DNA from: Oopsacas minuta
Taxonomy: Eukaryota > Porifera > Hexactinellida > Lyssacinosida > Leucopsacidae
Direction of reading: 5' to 3'
Length of the DNA: 64,000 bases
Assembly (NCBI GenBank): GCA_024704765.1
Contig: JAKMXF010000298.1
Location: forward strand, 434,001 to 498,000
Shown: one piece after another, positions 44,764 through 54,996 of the stretch
Position numbering within the stretch: position 1 is the stretch's first letter
Layout of the letters: every line of letters starts with the position of its first letter
Notes under the pieces: model-generated
Told to the model about the DNA's origin: nothing
The model's input: only the letters and a program-made list of their open reading frames with translations
Database searches by the model: none
Translations under genes and position numbers: made by a program

Positions 44764-45143
44764 CGATAAGGATTTCCAAATTACCAAACAAACAAATTAT
44801 GTTAAAGTCAGACTGGGTACAATTATGACTTATGAGAGATGTTTAGCAAGACTATCAATATGTGCAAGTTTTGTATTATTATGTAGCAAGGTATACCAGC
44901 AGATTTTGATAATATTACCCAAAATTATTCAAAAATACTCTTTATGCTAGAAATATGCCAGTCATATGCCAGAATTTAAAACATTATGCTTTATTTTATG
45001 ACAGAAAATTCTTTCTGCTAGAATTATGCTAGACAAGCTAGAAAGTACTAGTAACAACTCCAGCATTTATCGTATTCATAATTTTTAGTGAAAAGGCCTC
45101 ACTGAAATCCAAACGATTCATTTGTCAAACTAGATTTATACAT

Positions 45144-45326
45144 CAGTGGGACCTCGTTAATACGAACACAGTTAATACTTATTTCCGAATAAGACGAACA
45201 AATATTTACACATATCCAGGTCCCTATAGTGGATTTCCAATTAGTTTTGCTCCGGTTAAACGAACTCTATGTAAGGAGAACAAATTTTGACCCTCTGTTG
45301 GTGTTCGTATTAACGAGGTTCCGCTG
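45144..45326. mobile_element. Pogo/Tigger-like MITE, well preserved
   Basis: 183 bases with 26-base inverted ends, 24 of 26 matching (CAGTGGGACCTCGTTAATAC against CAGCGGAACCTCGTTAATAC, both continuing with 'GAACAC'). It lies between the two tandem LITAF genes. No coding capacity. Confidence 0.8.
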
Positions 45327-45513
45327 TCTGTATTTTTACACTATAATTGAGTAACTCAAATATGATAGCATCAATAATATATATGCCCAACCATGGCCGG
45401 CGCCGCCTATTTGAGAGAGTGGACTAGTGGGTGTCCGACTCTCAGGACGCCCACGGTGGCGCTGACCCTGCCAACTAAATTTTTTATTTTGAGCAAGTTG
45501 AGTTAGCAGTTCT

Positions 45514-46255
45514 ATGTCACAGCAAAGGAATCAAGTGCCTCGGGGCTATGAACGAGGACCACCACCAAATTACACCTCTGTTATGCCAACAGGAAACGAA
45601 TATGGTTCTTTAGTAGAGCAAATAGGACACAATCCTCAACATATAACTTGTCCAAATTGTAGAGTTACACAGGTAATGTATACTATCTTATTAATTTATT
45701 AATTTTTCGTGGAATTAATTCTGGGCTGGTATCTACATTCTCAACCGTATAGTTAGAGCGGTCCGTGCGTAATTTATAAATGTTGGGCGGACTCATGCAA
45801 CAATGCTAGATCCACTACCCACCAAAGTCGTCAGGCACTAATATTTATCATACAGAAATGAATTATATTTATTTGTATCATATGGGAAATATTGGTAGTT
45901 CCAATCAGCTCCAGTCTTAAATATCATAGCAAGCTACAACACATTCAATATTATATAATGAGATGGCAAAAAAAACTAGAATTATTTCATATGTATTACA
46001 TCATTATTGCCCTGAATTTATACTGTTGACTTTATTATTTAGATATCGAAGATACAAAGAGAAATAGGACCAGGTGCACTACGCTGTACTTTAATCATGT
46101 ACATAGCGGTGATATGCACTTTGATATTTATATTACCAGTTCTTATTGTTCCCTTCTTTTGTGTTCCACTCTGTATGAACCGCTACAAACAAACAGAACA
46201 TGTGTGTCCTTCATGCAATCACATCATTGGCGTATGCCGTATGAAAATAAAGTAG
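45514..46255 (+). CDS. LITAF-domain membrane protein (copy 2), two exons
   Basis: Exons 45514-45672 and 46043-46255, joined in phase 0 after 'CPNCRVTQ', giving 123 residues. Domain order matches copy 1: Pro/Gly/Tyr-rich N-terminus with 'GPPPNYTS', CPNC knuckle, a hydrophobic membrane segment (YIAVICTLIFILPVLIVPFF) and the C-terminal CPSC knuckle with 'NHIIG'. The intron is at the same codon position as in copy 1, which supports tandem duplication. A late-endosomal membrane location is expected from the family. Complete, with a basic tail. Confidence 0.88.
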
Positions 46256-47138
46256 TCTATATTTATTATGTGTTTCTGGACATGCTCTTTCTATTTTATA
46301 TCCTGTTAATGTAAACTTTAACAAATTACTAGTTAATATATTTCAACGAATATCAGGCCCTCGGGAGGGCGAGACGCATTTCATTATCATTACCTTATTA
46401 TTTATGACGTTATTATAATACAAATAGCCATTTAATGGAAAATTGAATGACTCTACTTTGAAATATGTAAACTAAAGTAAACGTGTTATATGACTTTTGT
46501 GAAGAAAAATCTACTATTCACCTTATATAAGTAAATAAATTGTGTAGTTGAAACTTGAAAACATTGAGAAAATGGTGAGGTAATGACAATATGCTGAAAC
46601 AAGTTTCCAACTACAGTGAATTTGCCTTAGTTATTATCGCAGATATCACAAAATGAATACAGTAGAACCTCACAAAGTGGGGTAAGACTTCGGGAATACC
46701 CACTCCGACAAAGCGAGGGGTACCTAAAAAGGGCCCAAAACAACATCCAAGCCATTTATTCATTATTAATACCGTTACTCAATTGCCGAATAATAATATC
46801 CGAGAGTCGAATAAGAGATAATTATTCGACAGTCGAATAACGATGTTAATAACTTTGGGATTTTTCACTGATCTTTACCCCATTTATGAGATATACACCT
46901 CTTTAGGAGGTTTGGTCTTCGAAACAGGCCCTTCCTCCATACCAATTTGTGGGGCACCTACCTTGAAAAGCTCCAGTTCAGCGGTTTTGATTAATTTTAC
47001 AAGATTTTCTTGTCGAGTTATTTTATAATTTCAAAAGGATTCAGGTTGGCCCAGGGCTCCTGAAGGACCCATGCTTATATAAAAATAAGAGGCGTCCCAC
47101 TTCTCTGACGGAGGGGAAGGCTAAAAATACTGATAAAA

Positions 47139-47262
47139 AGGAGGATAGCGTCTATCGCAGAAGAGATGCTTATCTGGGAATCGAACCCAGATTCTCACAT
47201 GAGCAGTGTGTGCGTTATATCCATTAAACTAATAAGCGAAGTAACGATAGACAAAGCCCCCT
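47139..47262 (-). ncRNA. tRNA-like element within long hairpin arms, copy A
   Basis: The 70-base tRNA-like core (47168-47237, minus) has a 7-pair acceptor stem (GCTTATT with GATAAGC), a perfect T arm (CTGGG TTCGATT CCCAG), a weak D arm and an anticodon stem with one mismatch; the 7-base loop CTGCTCA would give anticodon GCT, yet the long variable arm of serine tRNA is missing. Outside the core, arms GTCTATCG and CGATAGAC pair perfectly, and AGGGGG pairs with CCTCCT with one wobble. On the sense strand the element ends CCTCCTTTTT, a pol III type terminator. The B box GGTTCGATTCC is consensus. Most likely a tRNA-derived element rather than a working tRNA. Confidence 0.7.
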
Positions 47263-48316
47263 ACTTATATATAACCTCACAAGCTTATATATATTCCATA
47301 ACTCTAATCAAAATTCTCTTATGGGTAGATAATATAATTGATACAGTAGTTAGAGAATATATATTAGATTGAGTATGATGAATGTAGATATAATTTAACA
47401 AAAAATATCGACTATAAGAAACATGAATAGTCTCCAGGGGTAACACCCGGAATTCCAGTGTAAGCGCGTTTTGGAGATATAATGTTCAATTCAGTGATAT
47501 AGGTCCCCCCCACCCAAACGAAGGTCACCCATATAGAACCTATAGGCTCAAGGAGATACATAGCTCTATATAGACTTCTCGCTTGTTGACCCAGATACAT
47601 TCCTTGTACGTGCTCGTTATTAAGAGGTTTCAGTTGTGCCAGAGTAACTCTCTTGCGAGTTGGTTCAGATTTTTACTGTTTTAGATTATGACTGCCCTCA
47701 CATGTTGTCCCAGAGGATCTATTTCCGAGATTACATATTCGCAAAAAGTTTGATGCAAAAAATGAAAACGAAACGAAATCAAATACAAAGAAGAGATTAC
47801 TGCTACAAATAATTTACATGCAAACGAAGTTAACGAACAGAAATAGTAATACAAAGAAAACCCTGCTGCAGCAAATCAAATCGTGCATCAAACATCCGGA
47901 CAACACCCAGAGGCAAGTCTGATACTAATCCAAACAACATCCTGACTACAGTAAGATTCGTTTGCATGTAATCTGTTTGCAAATAAGTAATCTGTCTATT
48001 TCCTGCATCGCTAGTAATTTAGTGTACAGGCCCGGTGACCCCCAAAACACTAGTGAATTCGGACCATCACGCCCAGAAAACGCTAACGATTTCACCTACG
48101 CCGGCCCTATATCGCTAGCGTGAACCACCTGCCCGCATGCAAGCTCCCAAAACGCGCTTGATCTATGTTTACTGAAATCATCAGTTACTTCATAAGGTGA
48201 AATTTACCCTATTTTGAGAACAGCGGACGTGAAGAAGAGAATTCTACTGAGAATGTATCATCAACAAAACCATATAAATATCATGTGATAAGTCAATGAA
48301 TTAATGGTACGATTGG

Positions 48317-48442
48317 CAGGATTGCCGCGGGTATGAGAATCATTTACTTGCTATGGGAATTCCCATATGAGAAAACCCATAGGAATTCCCACAGAAATCC
48401 TGTGAGAATGGGAATTGAAATTCCGTACCCATGGCAACCCTG
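48317..48442. mobile_element. MITE with CAGGNTTGCC inverted ends, copy 2
   Basis: 126 bases; ends CAGGATTGCCGCGGGTA against CAGGGTTGCCATGGGTA on the opposite strand. Same ends and same internal 'gggaattcccat' and 'cacagaaatcctgtg' motifs as 10912-11091. Confidence 0.75.
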
Positions 48443-49929
48443 ACAATGGTGGCTATCGGGCTAATAATCTGCAATTTAAAGCGGATCTGATGCTGTCCAG
48501 CTTTTATTCAGGTTTGATAGTTCATTTGTGCAGTAATGTCCAATTTTTTTGTAAAAAAATTGAAAATTCTACTGTGTTTATGCAAAACCCATCTTCTGCT
48601 AATTTTGATGAATCACTAGTTTTAAATGTGAAATCATTTTCAGTTTATGGAATTAAAGTTCCATGCATATTGCATTATTGCTGCCATGTGCCAATTTCGG
48701 AAGGGCATTAGAATACTTTTGATTAATCACGTGGTAACATAATTATGAATACAACCAATTGATTTTGTATTTTAACAGTTTCTATCAATGAATATTACCT
48801 CTTTTGAAACAATTTGGATGATGCAAGTTGGTTTAATAGTCTGATGGTATCAACTAGTATCCTGATAGAACAGTAAATGTATAAACACGCTAATTACTAA
48901 AATAGGGAAAAACAACAACAAATAATACGAATAATATAAACAAGGGGATAGAGAGAATAGAGCCTCTGTAGGTTGTGTTTTCATATAACATTGTTCCGTT
49001 AGTTGTGTATATATTCGGTATTCCAGTTTATAGCGATCACAAATAGAGCTACCAGACTTATCATATGGTAGATTTTCGAATTTTCATCTTGTGTGATTCT
49101 AGACAAGATAATATATCCAAATATACGAGTATTAAAATTGGGGGTAAAGAAACAAGTTATAGTGTATCATTGTCTGGTTGAGAAACTTTTATATAATTCC
49201 ATACGACATCGCAAATCGGCTAAATTAATTAAATAGTTTACGTTGCAGTTTTGTAAACTCGAACAGACTATCAGATAACCATTAAGTAAATATAACAACA
49301 TTCCAATAGGTTCTTCATATTTTATTTAAATATAAATAAGCTCTTGTTGACTTATTTTGAAATGGCGTTCGCCTATTCTCCCGTGAATTTTTCACTTCGA
49401 TAGGGCTGTAATTGGGCTACTCTAGCTATACTAAACTTAGTCATATTGTAATTACCTATTTTTAGGAGAACAATAACTAGCTAAGTTTGTTTCTAATGAA
49501 ATTGCCACAAAATACATTAGTTTCCTATAGTATATTATTTCGAAAATATTTTCGGATTTAAATTCCTACACATTTCCCAACCTTTTGATAAGAACCCCTT
49601 ATTAGCCTATATAGACCCCCCTCTATAGATTACAACTTCCCGTGCACCCTTCAGGAGTCTATGGCCCCTAGGTTGGATCCAGGGTTTATACATAAATTTC
49701 TGGACCGTCACTTTTTCTTACCCTGGCTCTCCTGGGATGGCACTTTTTTGGACGGTGACATATTGATCCTGACTAATTTGAGTCTCATGGCCGGTACTTT
49801 TAGGTGCCCGCCAAGCACTTAGATAAACCCCTGGTTGGATCACTATCCTACTCTATAAATGAAGGGCGCCCAAATACGAGTTTTCAACACCTTATTTATA
49901 ATTACACAACATTACCCTGTGTTATTAGC

Positions 49930-50613
49930 ATGTCAGGCCTGAAGCTATTCACAGACCCCATATCACAGCCATGTAGGGCTGTAATGATTTTACTCGATAT
50001 CAATAAAATCCAATTCGAAACGGTTCTGATACAAATATTGAAAGGAGAACATAAGACTAATCAGGAATTGAAGGCTGTAAATCCGAATTGTTTGATACCT
50101 GCATTGCTTGATGGGACTTTTTCACTTTATGAGAGTGGAGCTATTCTTAGGTATATTTGTAATACTCGGCCTGTTGCAGATAATTGGTATCCTAAGGACC
50201 CTAAAATACGCGCTAAAGTTGACCAGTATTTGGACTGGCATCACTCAGCGATCAGAATATCTACTGTTTGGTTTTTGGCACAGTATGTCTCAAAAAAACC
50301 TCCCTCAGACCCTGAGATCGTGAAAGTTAAGGAGAAATTGGTTGCTTCGCTTACAATCCTAGACAGTCATACTTTGAAAGAGAATAAATTCATTGCTGGA
50401 GAAAACATTTCAATCGCTGATTTGCAATTATTGTGTGAACTATCTGAATTCTGGATTGTCAACAAAAATATTTACGCTGGATTCCAGAGGATTGAAGAGT
50501 GGGTGAAAAATTGTGTCGAGTTGCTAAATCCACATTTCGACCACAATAACGCAGCTATTATGCAACTTAAAGAAAGTGGTGCACTTGGTTCCGACCCTGA
50601 CCCACTCAAGTAA
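49930..50613 (+). CDS. Theta-like glutathione S-transferase
   Basis: Intronless 227-residue protein starting at the ATG at 49930; the frame runs further upstream, but 'MSGLKLFTDPISQPCRAV' is the typical family start. The N-terminal thioredoxin-like domain covers about 1-78, with Ser12 in 'PISQPCRA' as the likely glutathione-activating residue (Ser is the theta-class choice), 'CLIPAL' as the cis-Pro loop and 'YESGAILRYI' as the glutathione-binding Glu-Ser pair. The C-terminal helical domain contains 'FIAGENISIADLQLL', the conserved N-capping/ISIADL motif. It conjugates glutathione to electrophiles in the cytosol. Length is slightly below GSTT1 (240). No neighbouring gene suggests a specific substrate. 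Confidence 0.9.
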   Translation: MSGLKLFTDPISQPCRAVMILLDINKIQFETVLIQILKGEHKTNQELKAVNPNCLIPALLDGTFSLYESGAILRYICNTRPVADNWYPKDPKIRAKVDQYLDWHHSAIRISTVWFLAQYVSKKPPSDPEIVKVKEKLVASLTILDSHTLKENKFIAGENISIADLQLLCELSEFWIVNKNIYAGFQRIEEWVKNCVELLNPHFDHNNAAIMQLKESGALGSDPDPLK

Positions 50614-51789
50614 CCTTTGTTCAGAAGTTAGTATCCATAGTCCATTTAGGGATTTATAGAGTTTGCTTCTCTTCTTCAAGCTTTGTATCCATATTTACGT
50701 GGATATATTGTATATTGAAACTAAAACTATTTTGTGTTTCAACATGATATGACTAGCATGGACAACTCACATACATTCTGGGTTGCTTAATGTGAAACAC
50801 GAAGGGAGCAAAATCTTATTAATAATAAACAGACTTCATAGTAATGGAACTGAATTCAATATAATCCTTTGGAATGACTTTGTTCACAAGCAAGGATGAA
50901 AAGCTGTTAACTACCAATTTGACTGTTTGCGGTTAATAGCCACAATTCTCCAAGCAATCAACTGGTAAATTTGCAGCTATTTGAGCTCTTAAACCAAATT
51001 ATTGCAGTAATCAGCCTAATTTGAATCATAACAAATAATTTTAAGCTCCCAATTTTAGGTAATACGTATTTATAGACAGGCCGTAATAAGCAGTTTTCAG
51101 TTTGTCAAGTTGAGCTAATATTTCCTAGGAAAATGGTGGAAAACGACTGAATGGTGGAACCAAGCAGAAATTGATATAAGTAGGCATAAAAACGATCAGT
51201 TTGTCGGATAATAGTTCATTAAAATATCGGTTGTATCAAATATTGATGCCAATTCTTCGGTAAAAGAAATCAAACATGGGGGGCTAAGGTATCGACAAAT
51301 TTGGGAAAAAATCTCGATAATCAATTTCTAGAGCCAGGGTTACTCGGGTGGCTTGGCCAGAAACAGAATCATATAAATAGTGTTAAATTGCTCAGTTTAG
51401 TAGTCTAATACCTTTATTCCGCTTAAGAGGGTAAATTGGCCTGGTCCTGATGTGACCATGTGAAGCGGAGTCTAGTGGATATATATATATGTTCAACAGG
51501 GGTAATATGCGAAATTGGGCATTTTTGCATTAGCCATAATGCTGGATAATGTAGCTATTTGCTAACTTCTCAGGCATTTTGCAAAATGTCTCCTTCATTA
51601 GCCAATTTGCATAATGCCAAATATTGTGCAGTAGTAGGAGCCGCATAACCGGGACACCTCGGGAGTAAGGTTTTGTCCCCATTATCCGGACATCCCGTTT
51701 TACCAGTGTAAATCTTTAGATGCTTTACTATTAGACTCGGTTAAGCAGCTTCCACTGTATCAATTGTTTCGTTCGTTCCGGACATTAGG

Positions 51790-52030
51790 TACAGTAGACC
51801 CTCGGTATCCGAACAGCAGGAAGTTTGTTTAGTTTGTGAAAATTGTACACATTTTTGGAGCTTCTGACTACTCTAGTACTAGTTTTTTTGAAAGCTGTCG
51901 TGGTATTATGCCTTAGTGGCATGAACATGCAGTAAAATATACTAAATTACAAAATCCTCTATTTCACTTATCCGAACACCATACTTGAAATTCAAAGACA
52001 AGGTGTTCGGGTAATCGAGGGCGAACTGTA
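51790..52030. mobile_element. Pogo-like MITE with TA target duplication
   Basis: The element 51792-52028 has imperfect 24-base inverted ends (CAGTAGACCCTCGGTATCCG against CAGTTCGCCCTCGATTACCC, both running into 'GAACA') and TA on both sides. No open frame. Confidence 0.8.
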
Positions 52031-52203
52031 CATATGTCCAAATTGCTGGACATTATGCAATTGCAGGTTGTCTAATTGATGTACAGCTTCATAAATTATC
52101 ATTCAGGATGCATTGCATCCCTGTATCCATATCTTACCTAACCATAAGAGTAATTAAAGTAAATTATCGAAGTATATATATGAATGAGAGTATGTTAAAT
52201 ATC

Positions 52204-52332
52204 AGGAGGCCTTGTCTATTGCTACTTCGCTTATTAGTTTAATGGTATAACGCACATACTGCACTTGTGAATTCTCGGTTCAATTCCCAGATAAGCCTCT
52301 CTCTACTGCAATAGGCGCAATCCTCCTTTTTG
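52204..52332 (+). ncRNA. tRNA-like element within long hairpin arms, copy B
   Basis: Core 52229-52296 (68 bases) with the same acceptor stem as copy A and the B box GGTTCAATTCC; the T stem has one mismatch and the anticodon stem is weak (7-base loop CTGCACT, nominal anticodon GCA). Flanking arms GTCTATTGC (52214-52222) and GCAATAGGC (52308-52316) pair over nine bases with one wobble; AGGAGG (52204-52209) pairs fully with CCTCCT (52322-52327), which runs into a T run. Compared with copy A, one arm pair changed on both sides (C-G to T-A). Confidence 0.7.
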
Positions 52333-53252
52333 GCAAATTCAGGGCCATTAAAGAATGGAATTGTGCATGATAGTATCCACTGCGTAGAAGTAAAGTAATT
52401 AGATGCTTATTAATAAGTCAAAGTCAAGGGGCTTGTAACTCTCTAAATGGTCCGGGCCGTGGAAAAATATGGCCGACATCAATAAATGCAATATTCTCAA
52501 CTAATCTGATCGAAAATCGATTCAATAAGTAGATATCGATCTCAAGACCTAATCTAACAACCACGAGGAAGTTAGACATCAGTGACAACATACAGAAGTC
52601 TGAAACTAACTAATAATGATAATCATGACAATATTAGTGCGGTAGCTAAATCAGATGCGGGCGGTGGAGCTGAAATATGTTTCCAACTAACAGTGGATTA
52701 ATATATTCTAATAATTGTGTACTTTGGTGAGTTCAACACTGCCAATATAAAACCCAATACAGGACCTTAGGCTCGGGTCCTGCCGGATTAATGGCATAGT
52801 ATAATTATAATAGATTTAAGAGTACCAGAACGAATTTCTTTCTTGACAATCCAATAGTATCGTTAGTTAAGGAAATATAGCAGTAAGTACGTCCTACATT
52901 GCTTTCAAAATGATACGTGTATATTACAAGTGTTAGAAGTTGTAACGTCAATTATTAAATATATCAGGTTTTCAAATGTTAAATAATTATTGAAGTAGCC
53001 CCACAGATAGAACACGACCTGGTCGAAAGGTAGTTTAGAACTAACCAAGGTAATATACTTAAAAGCGAGATATTAACGATAGAGCATATCTAACAAATGT
53101 ATAGCAAATAACAACATTAATGTGTTATCAAATATAAAACACTACAACGTCGTTAGAATCTACGAGTATAGTATACGTAACCAGCCAATATAACCAAATC
53201 AATAATATGCATAAAAGAAGTAGCAAATTTGTTTTAGAAGCTCAGAGAGAAG

Positions 53253-53609
53253 CTACAGTCTCTTGTGTTTACCGATTAGCCATTTGCAGTTGGGACAACG
53301 ATGCTCCACATCTTTTAGCGAATCGATAACACAGGGTATCCAGAAGCAAGGCCAGCAAATGAGTAGGAATATTATTAGAGAAATCAAGATTGTGAGTGTA
53401 CCTACTACAAAGTTTACTTCAGTTGTCACATGTTTGTGGCAGTTAGGACAGACACAAGCAACGGAGGATTCTCCGAAGCTAGTAGGGAGGATATTCACCA
53501 CTTGAGGGGCAGGAGCGGGCACTGGTTGGGGTGGGTAAAGGTAGCCTGGATTTTGTGGGGGAGGAGGTCCATAGGGAGGAGGTTGAATCAGAGGATCTTT
53601 CTCAGTCAT
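53253..53609 (-). CDS. LITAF-domain membrane protein (copy 3), intronless
   Basis: 118-residue protein in one exon. The N-terminal 45 residues are very proline-rich with 'PPPYG' motifs, which in LITAF proteins bind WW-domain ubiquitin ligases and TSG101-type partners. The LITAF domain follows: 'CPNCHKH', a hydrophobic membrane segment (TLTILISLIIFLLICWPCFW) and 'HRCPNCKWLIGKHK'. Both zinc knuckles are intact. The intron that splits copies 1 and 2 just after the first knuckle is absent here, and the gene lies on the other strand 7 kb away, so it is a more distant paralogue or a retrocopy. Confidence 0.9.
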   Translation of the reverse strand: MTEKDPLIQPPPYGPPPPQNPGYLYPPQPVPAPAPQVVNILPTSFGESSVACVCPNCHKHVTTEVNFVVGTLTILISLIIFLLICWPCFWIPCVIDSLKDVEHRCPNCKWLIGKHKRL

Positions 53610-53830
53610 ACTAACTAACGATAATTAATAAATATTCATTTAATTATTGTCATCACATTGATACTTATATGTATACGTCATGCCCTGTAGATGGTTCAGT
53701 TGGTAAGAAGTCCATCTGACCAACATTGGACACTTAGTAAGATGTTAGTTAACCGGATAAATCTACGTTACCCGTATTAGGTAAACCTGACAAATTGAAA
53801 ACTGATTGCTATATGCTGCTGGATTGTATA

Positions 53831-54777
53831 GGAGCAGTTCAAACGTTACGTAACTTTACTTAGGGGGTGTCCAACCTGCATAACACCTTGTTTATGGTTT
53901 ACGCTTCTAAATTTTTCATTTCCTGAGAGAACACTATACCGTAGTCTGGGGCTACTTTGGCCTACTGGGTTTGCTTTAGCCCAAATATCAGAGTTTCAAA
54001 GAAACTAGATTAGATTCAGTATTATACTTGAATATGACTTGGCAAATTTTTAACGAATTTTCAAATATCGTTAGACAATTTCGAATACAAATACAATATC
54101 TATTCGATAGGTAAGGAAATTTCAATATTTGGGCTAAAGCAAACCCAGTGGGGCCAAAGTAGCCCCAGTTTACGGTACCTCAAATTGATCTCAAATAATG
54201 TAAGTTAAATATTATAAGCCTACCTGATTTAATCAATTAATAATATAATTAGTACCATATTGTTGAGTTATATAAAGCTTCCCTAATTAGTACACTGGAG
54301 GCAAGTTAAATACTTCTAAAAATACAATGTGATAGATAGATAGACAAATATGGTATGCTAGATGTAATATGAGCAGAGGTGCCGGATGGATTATGGATAA
54401 TGATGGCGGTCATGGTCTCACTCCGCAAAAAACGAGGGTAGATTTTTTGTTTATCAACGATTTGAATTTGAGATCCGTATTCCATATGGATATGTTATTC
54501 ATATATGAAATGGATTACGGATTGGATTTGGACTATGATTTGGATCCATCCGGCCTATATTGTACGTACATACCTAAATCAACTTATAGAATCTGATTCT
54601 ATATTAAAATCTCTCTGAAGGAATTTGTTCAGTTGTTTATGTTACGCAATTGAGCTCCATTTATGAAATAGGGAGCTGAATCTGGGCTCCAAAAGAATCG
54701 TGACACGGGGAAGAGAGGGACCCAAAATGCGTTTAGGGAATATTGCGTACATGCATCACGTAACGTTTGAACGGTCC
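53831..54777. mobile_element. Possible 0.95-kb inverted-repeat element
   Basis: Left arm 'AGTTCAAACGTTACGTAAC' at 53835 and right arm 'CACGTAACGTTTGAACGGTC' ending near 54777 are inverted; the same arm motif bounds the short element at 26868-27012. The element at 53937 lies within it. No transposase frame was seen. Confidence 0.5.
53937..54177. mobile_element. 241-base MITE with about 50-base inverted ends
   Basis: Both ends start TACCGTA on opposite strands and continue through CTGGGGCTACTTTGGCC, then 'ACTGGGTTTGCTTTAGCCCA', with few mismatches over about 50 bases. The AT-rich core of about 140 bases has no coding capacity. Confidence 0.85.
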
Positions 54778-54888
54778 CTTATAGAGCACTGATTTAGCTA
54801 TCTTCCAGAATAAATTGTACGTAGGTGCTTAGAAGATATAAACAGATAATATGTATATATGCTTTAATATTTAAAGATAACTGGAATC

Positions 54889-54889
<1 letters not shown>

Positions 54890-54940
<51 letters not shown>
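54890..54940. repeat. (TAA)n microsatellite
   Basis: About 17 uninterrupted trinucleotide units just downstream of ANKEF1's stop. Confidence 0.95.
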
Positions 54941-54942
<2 letters not shown>

Positions 54943-54996
54943 TGATTGTAGAGTTGAAAAAGAATTACTCCACGGTTAATAAGTGATGGATAATAA

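Larger units (their letters stand above)
46256..49929. other. Long gene-free interval
   Basis: No protein gene supported in about 3.7 kb. It holds a tRNA-like element (47139-47262), a MITE (48317-48442), a decayed pogo-like start near 46661 and a stretch richer in GC at about 48020-48160 of unknown nature. Short frames at 46843, 47166 and 48415 show no conserved character. Confidence 0.5.
50614..53252. other. Gene-free interval between GST and LITAF copy 3
   Basis: No protein gene supported. It contains a TA-flanked MITE (51792-52028), a tRNA-like element (52204-52327) and 'gcataaccgggacacctcgg...ccggacatcccg' near 51650-51705, probably another decayed transposon end. Confidence 0.5.
53610..54996. 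other. Spacer made largely of inverted-repeat elements
   Basis: No gene supported. It is mostly covered by the transposon-like elements listed separately and a TAA microsatellite; the frame at 54369-54596 lies over short imperfect repeats and is not convincing. Confidence 0.6.

Noticed and set aside
47168-47237. Calling this a functional serine tRNA
   Set aside because: Anticodon GCT would need the long variable arm of serine tRNAs, which is missing, and the anticodon stem has a mismatch.
52229-52296. Calling this a functional cysteine tRNA
   Set aside because: T stem and anticodon stem each contain mismatches; it is better described as tRNA-like.
53680-53735. A tRNA-like D-arm motif ('ggttcagttggt')
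   Set aside because: No T arm or acceptor stem at the required distance.
54369-54596. 75-residue plus-strand frame
   Set aside because: Made of short imperfect 'gatttgga/ttcatatgga' repeats inside a transposon-like interval.
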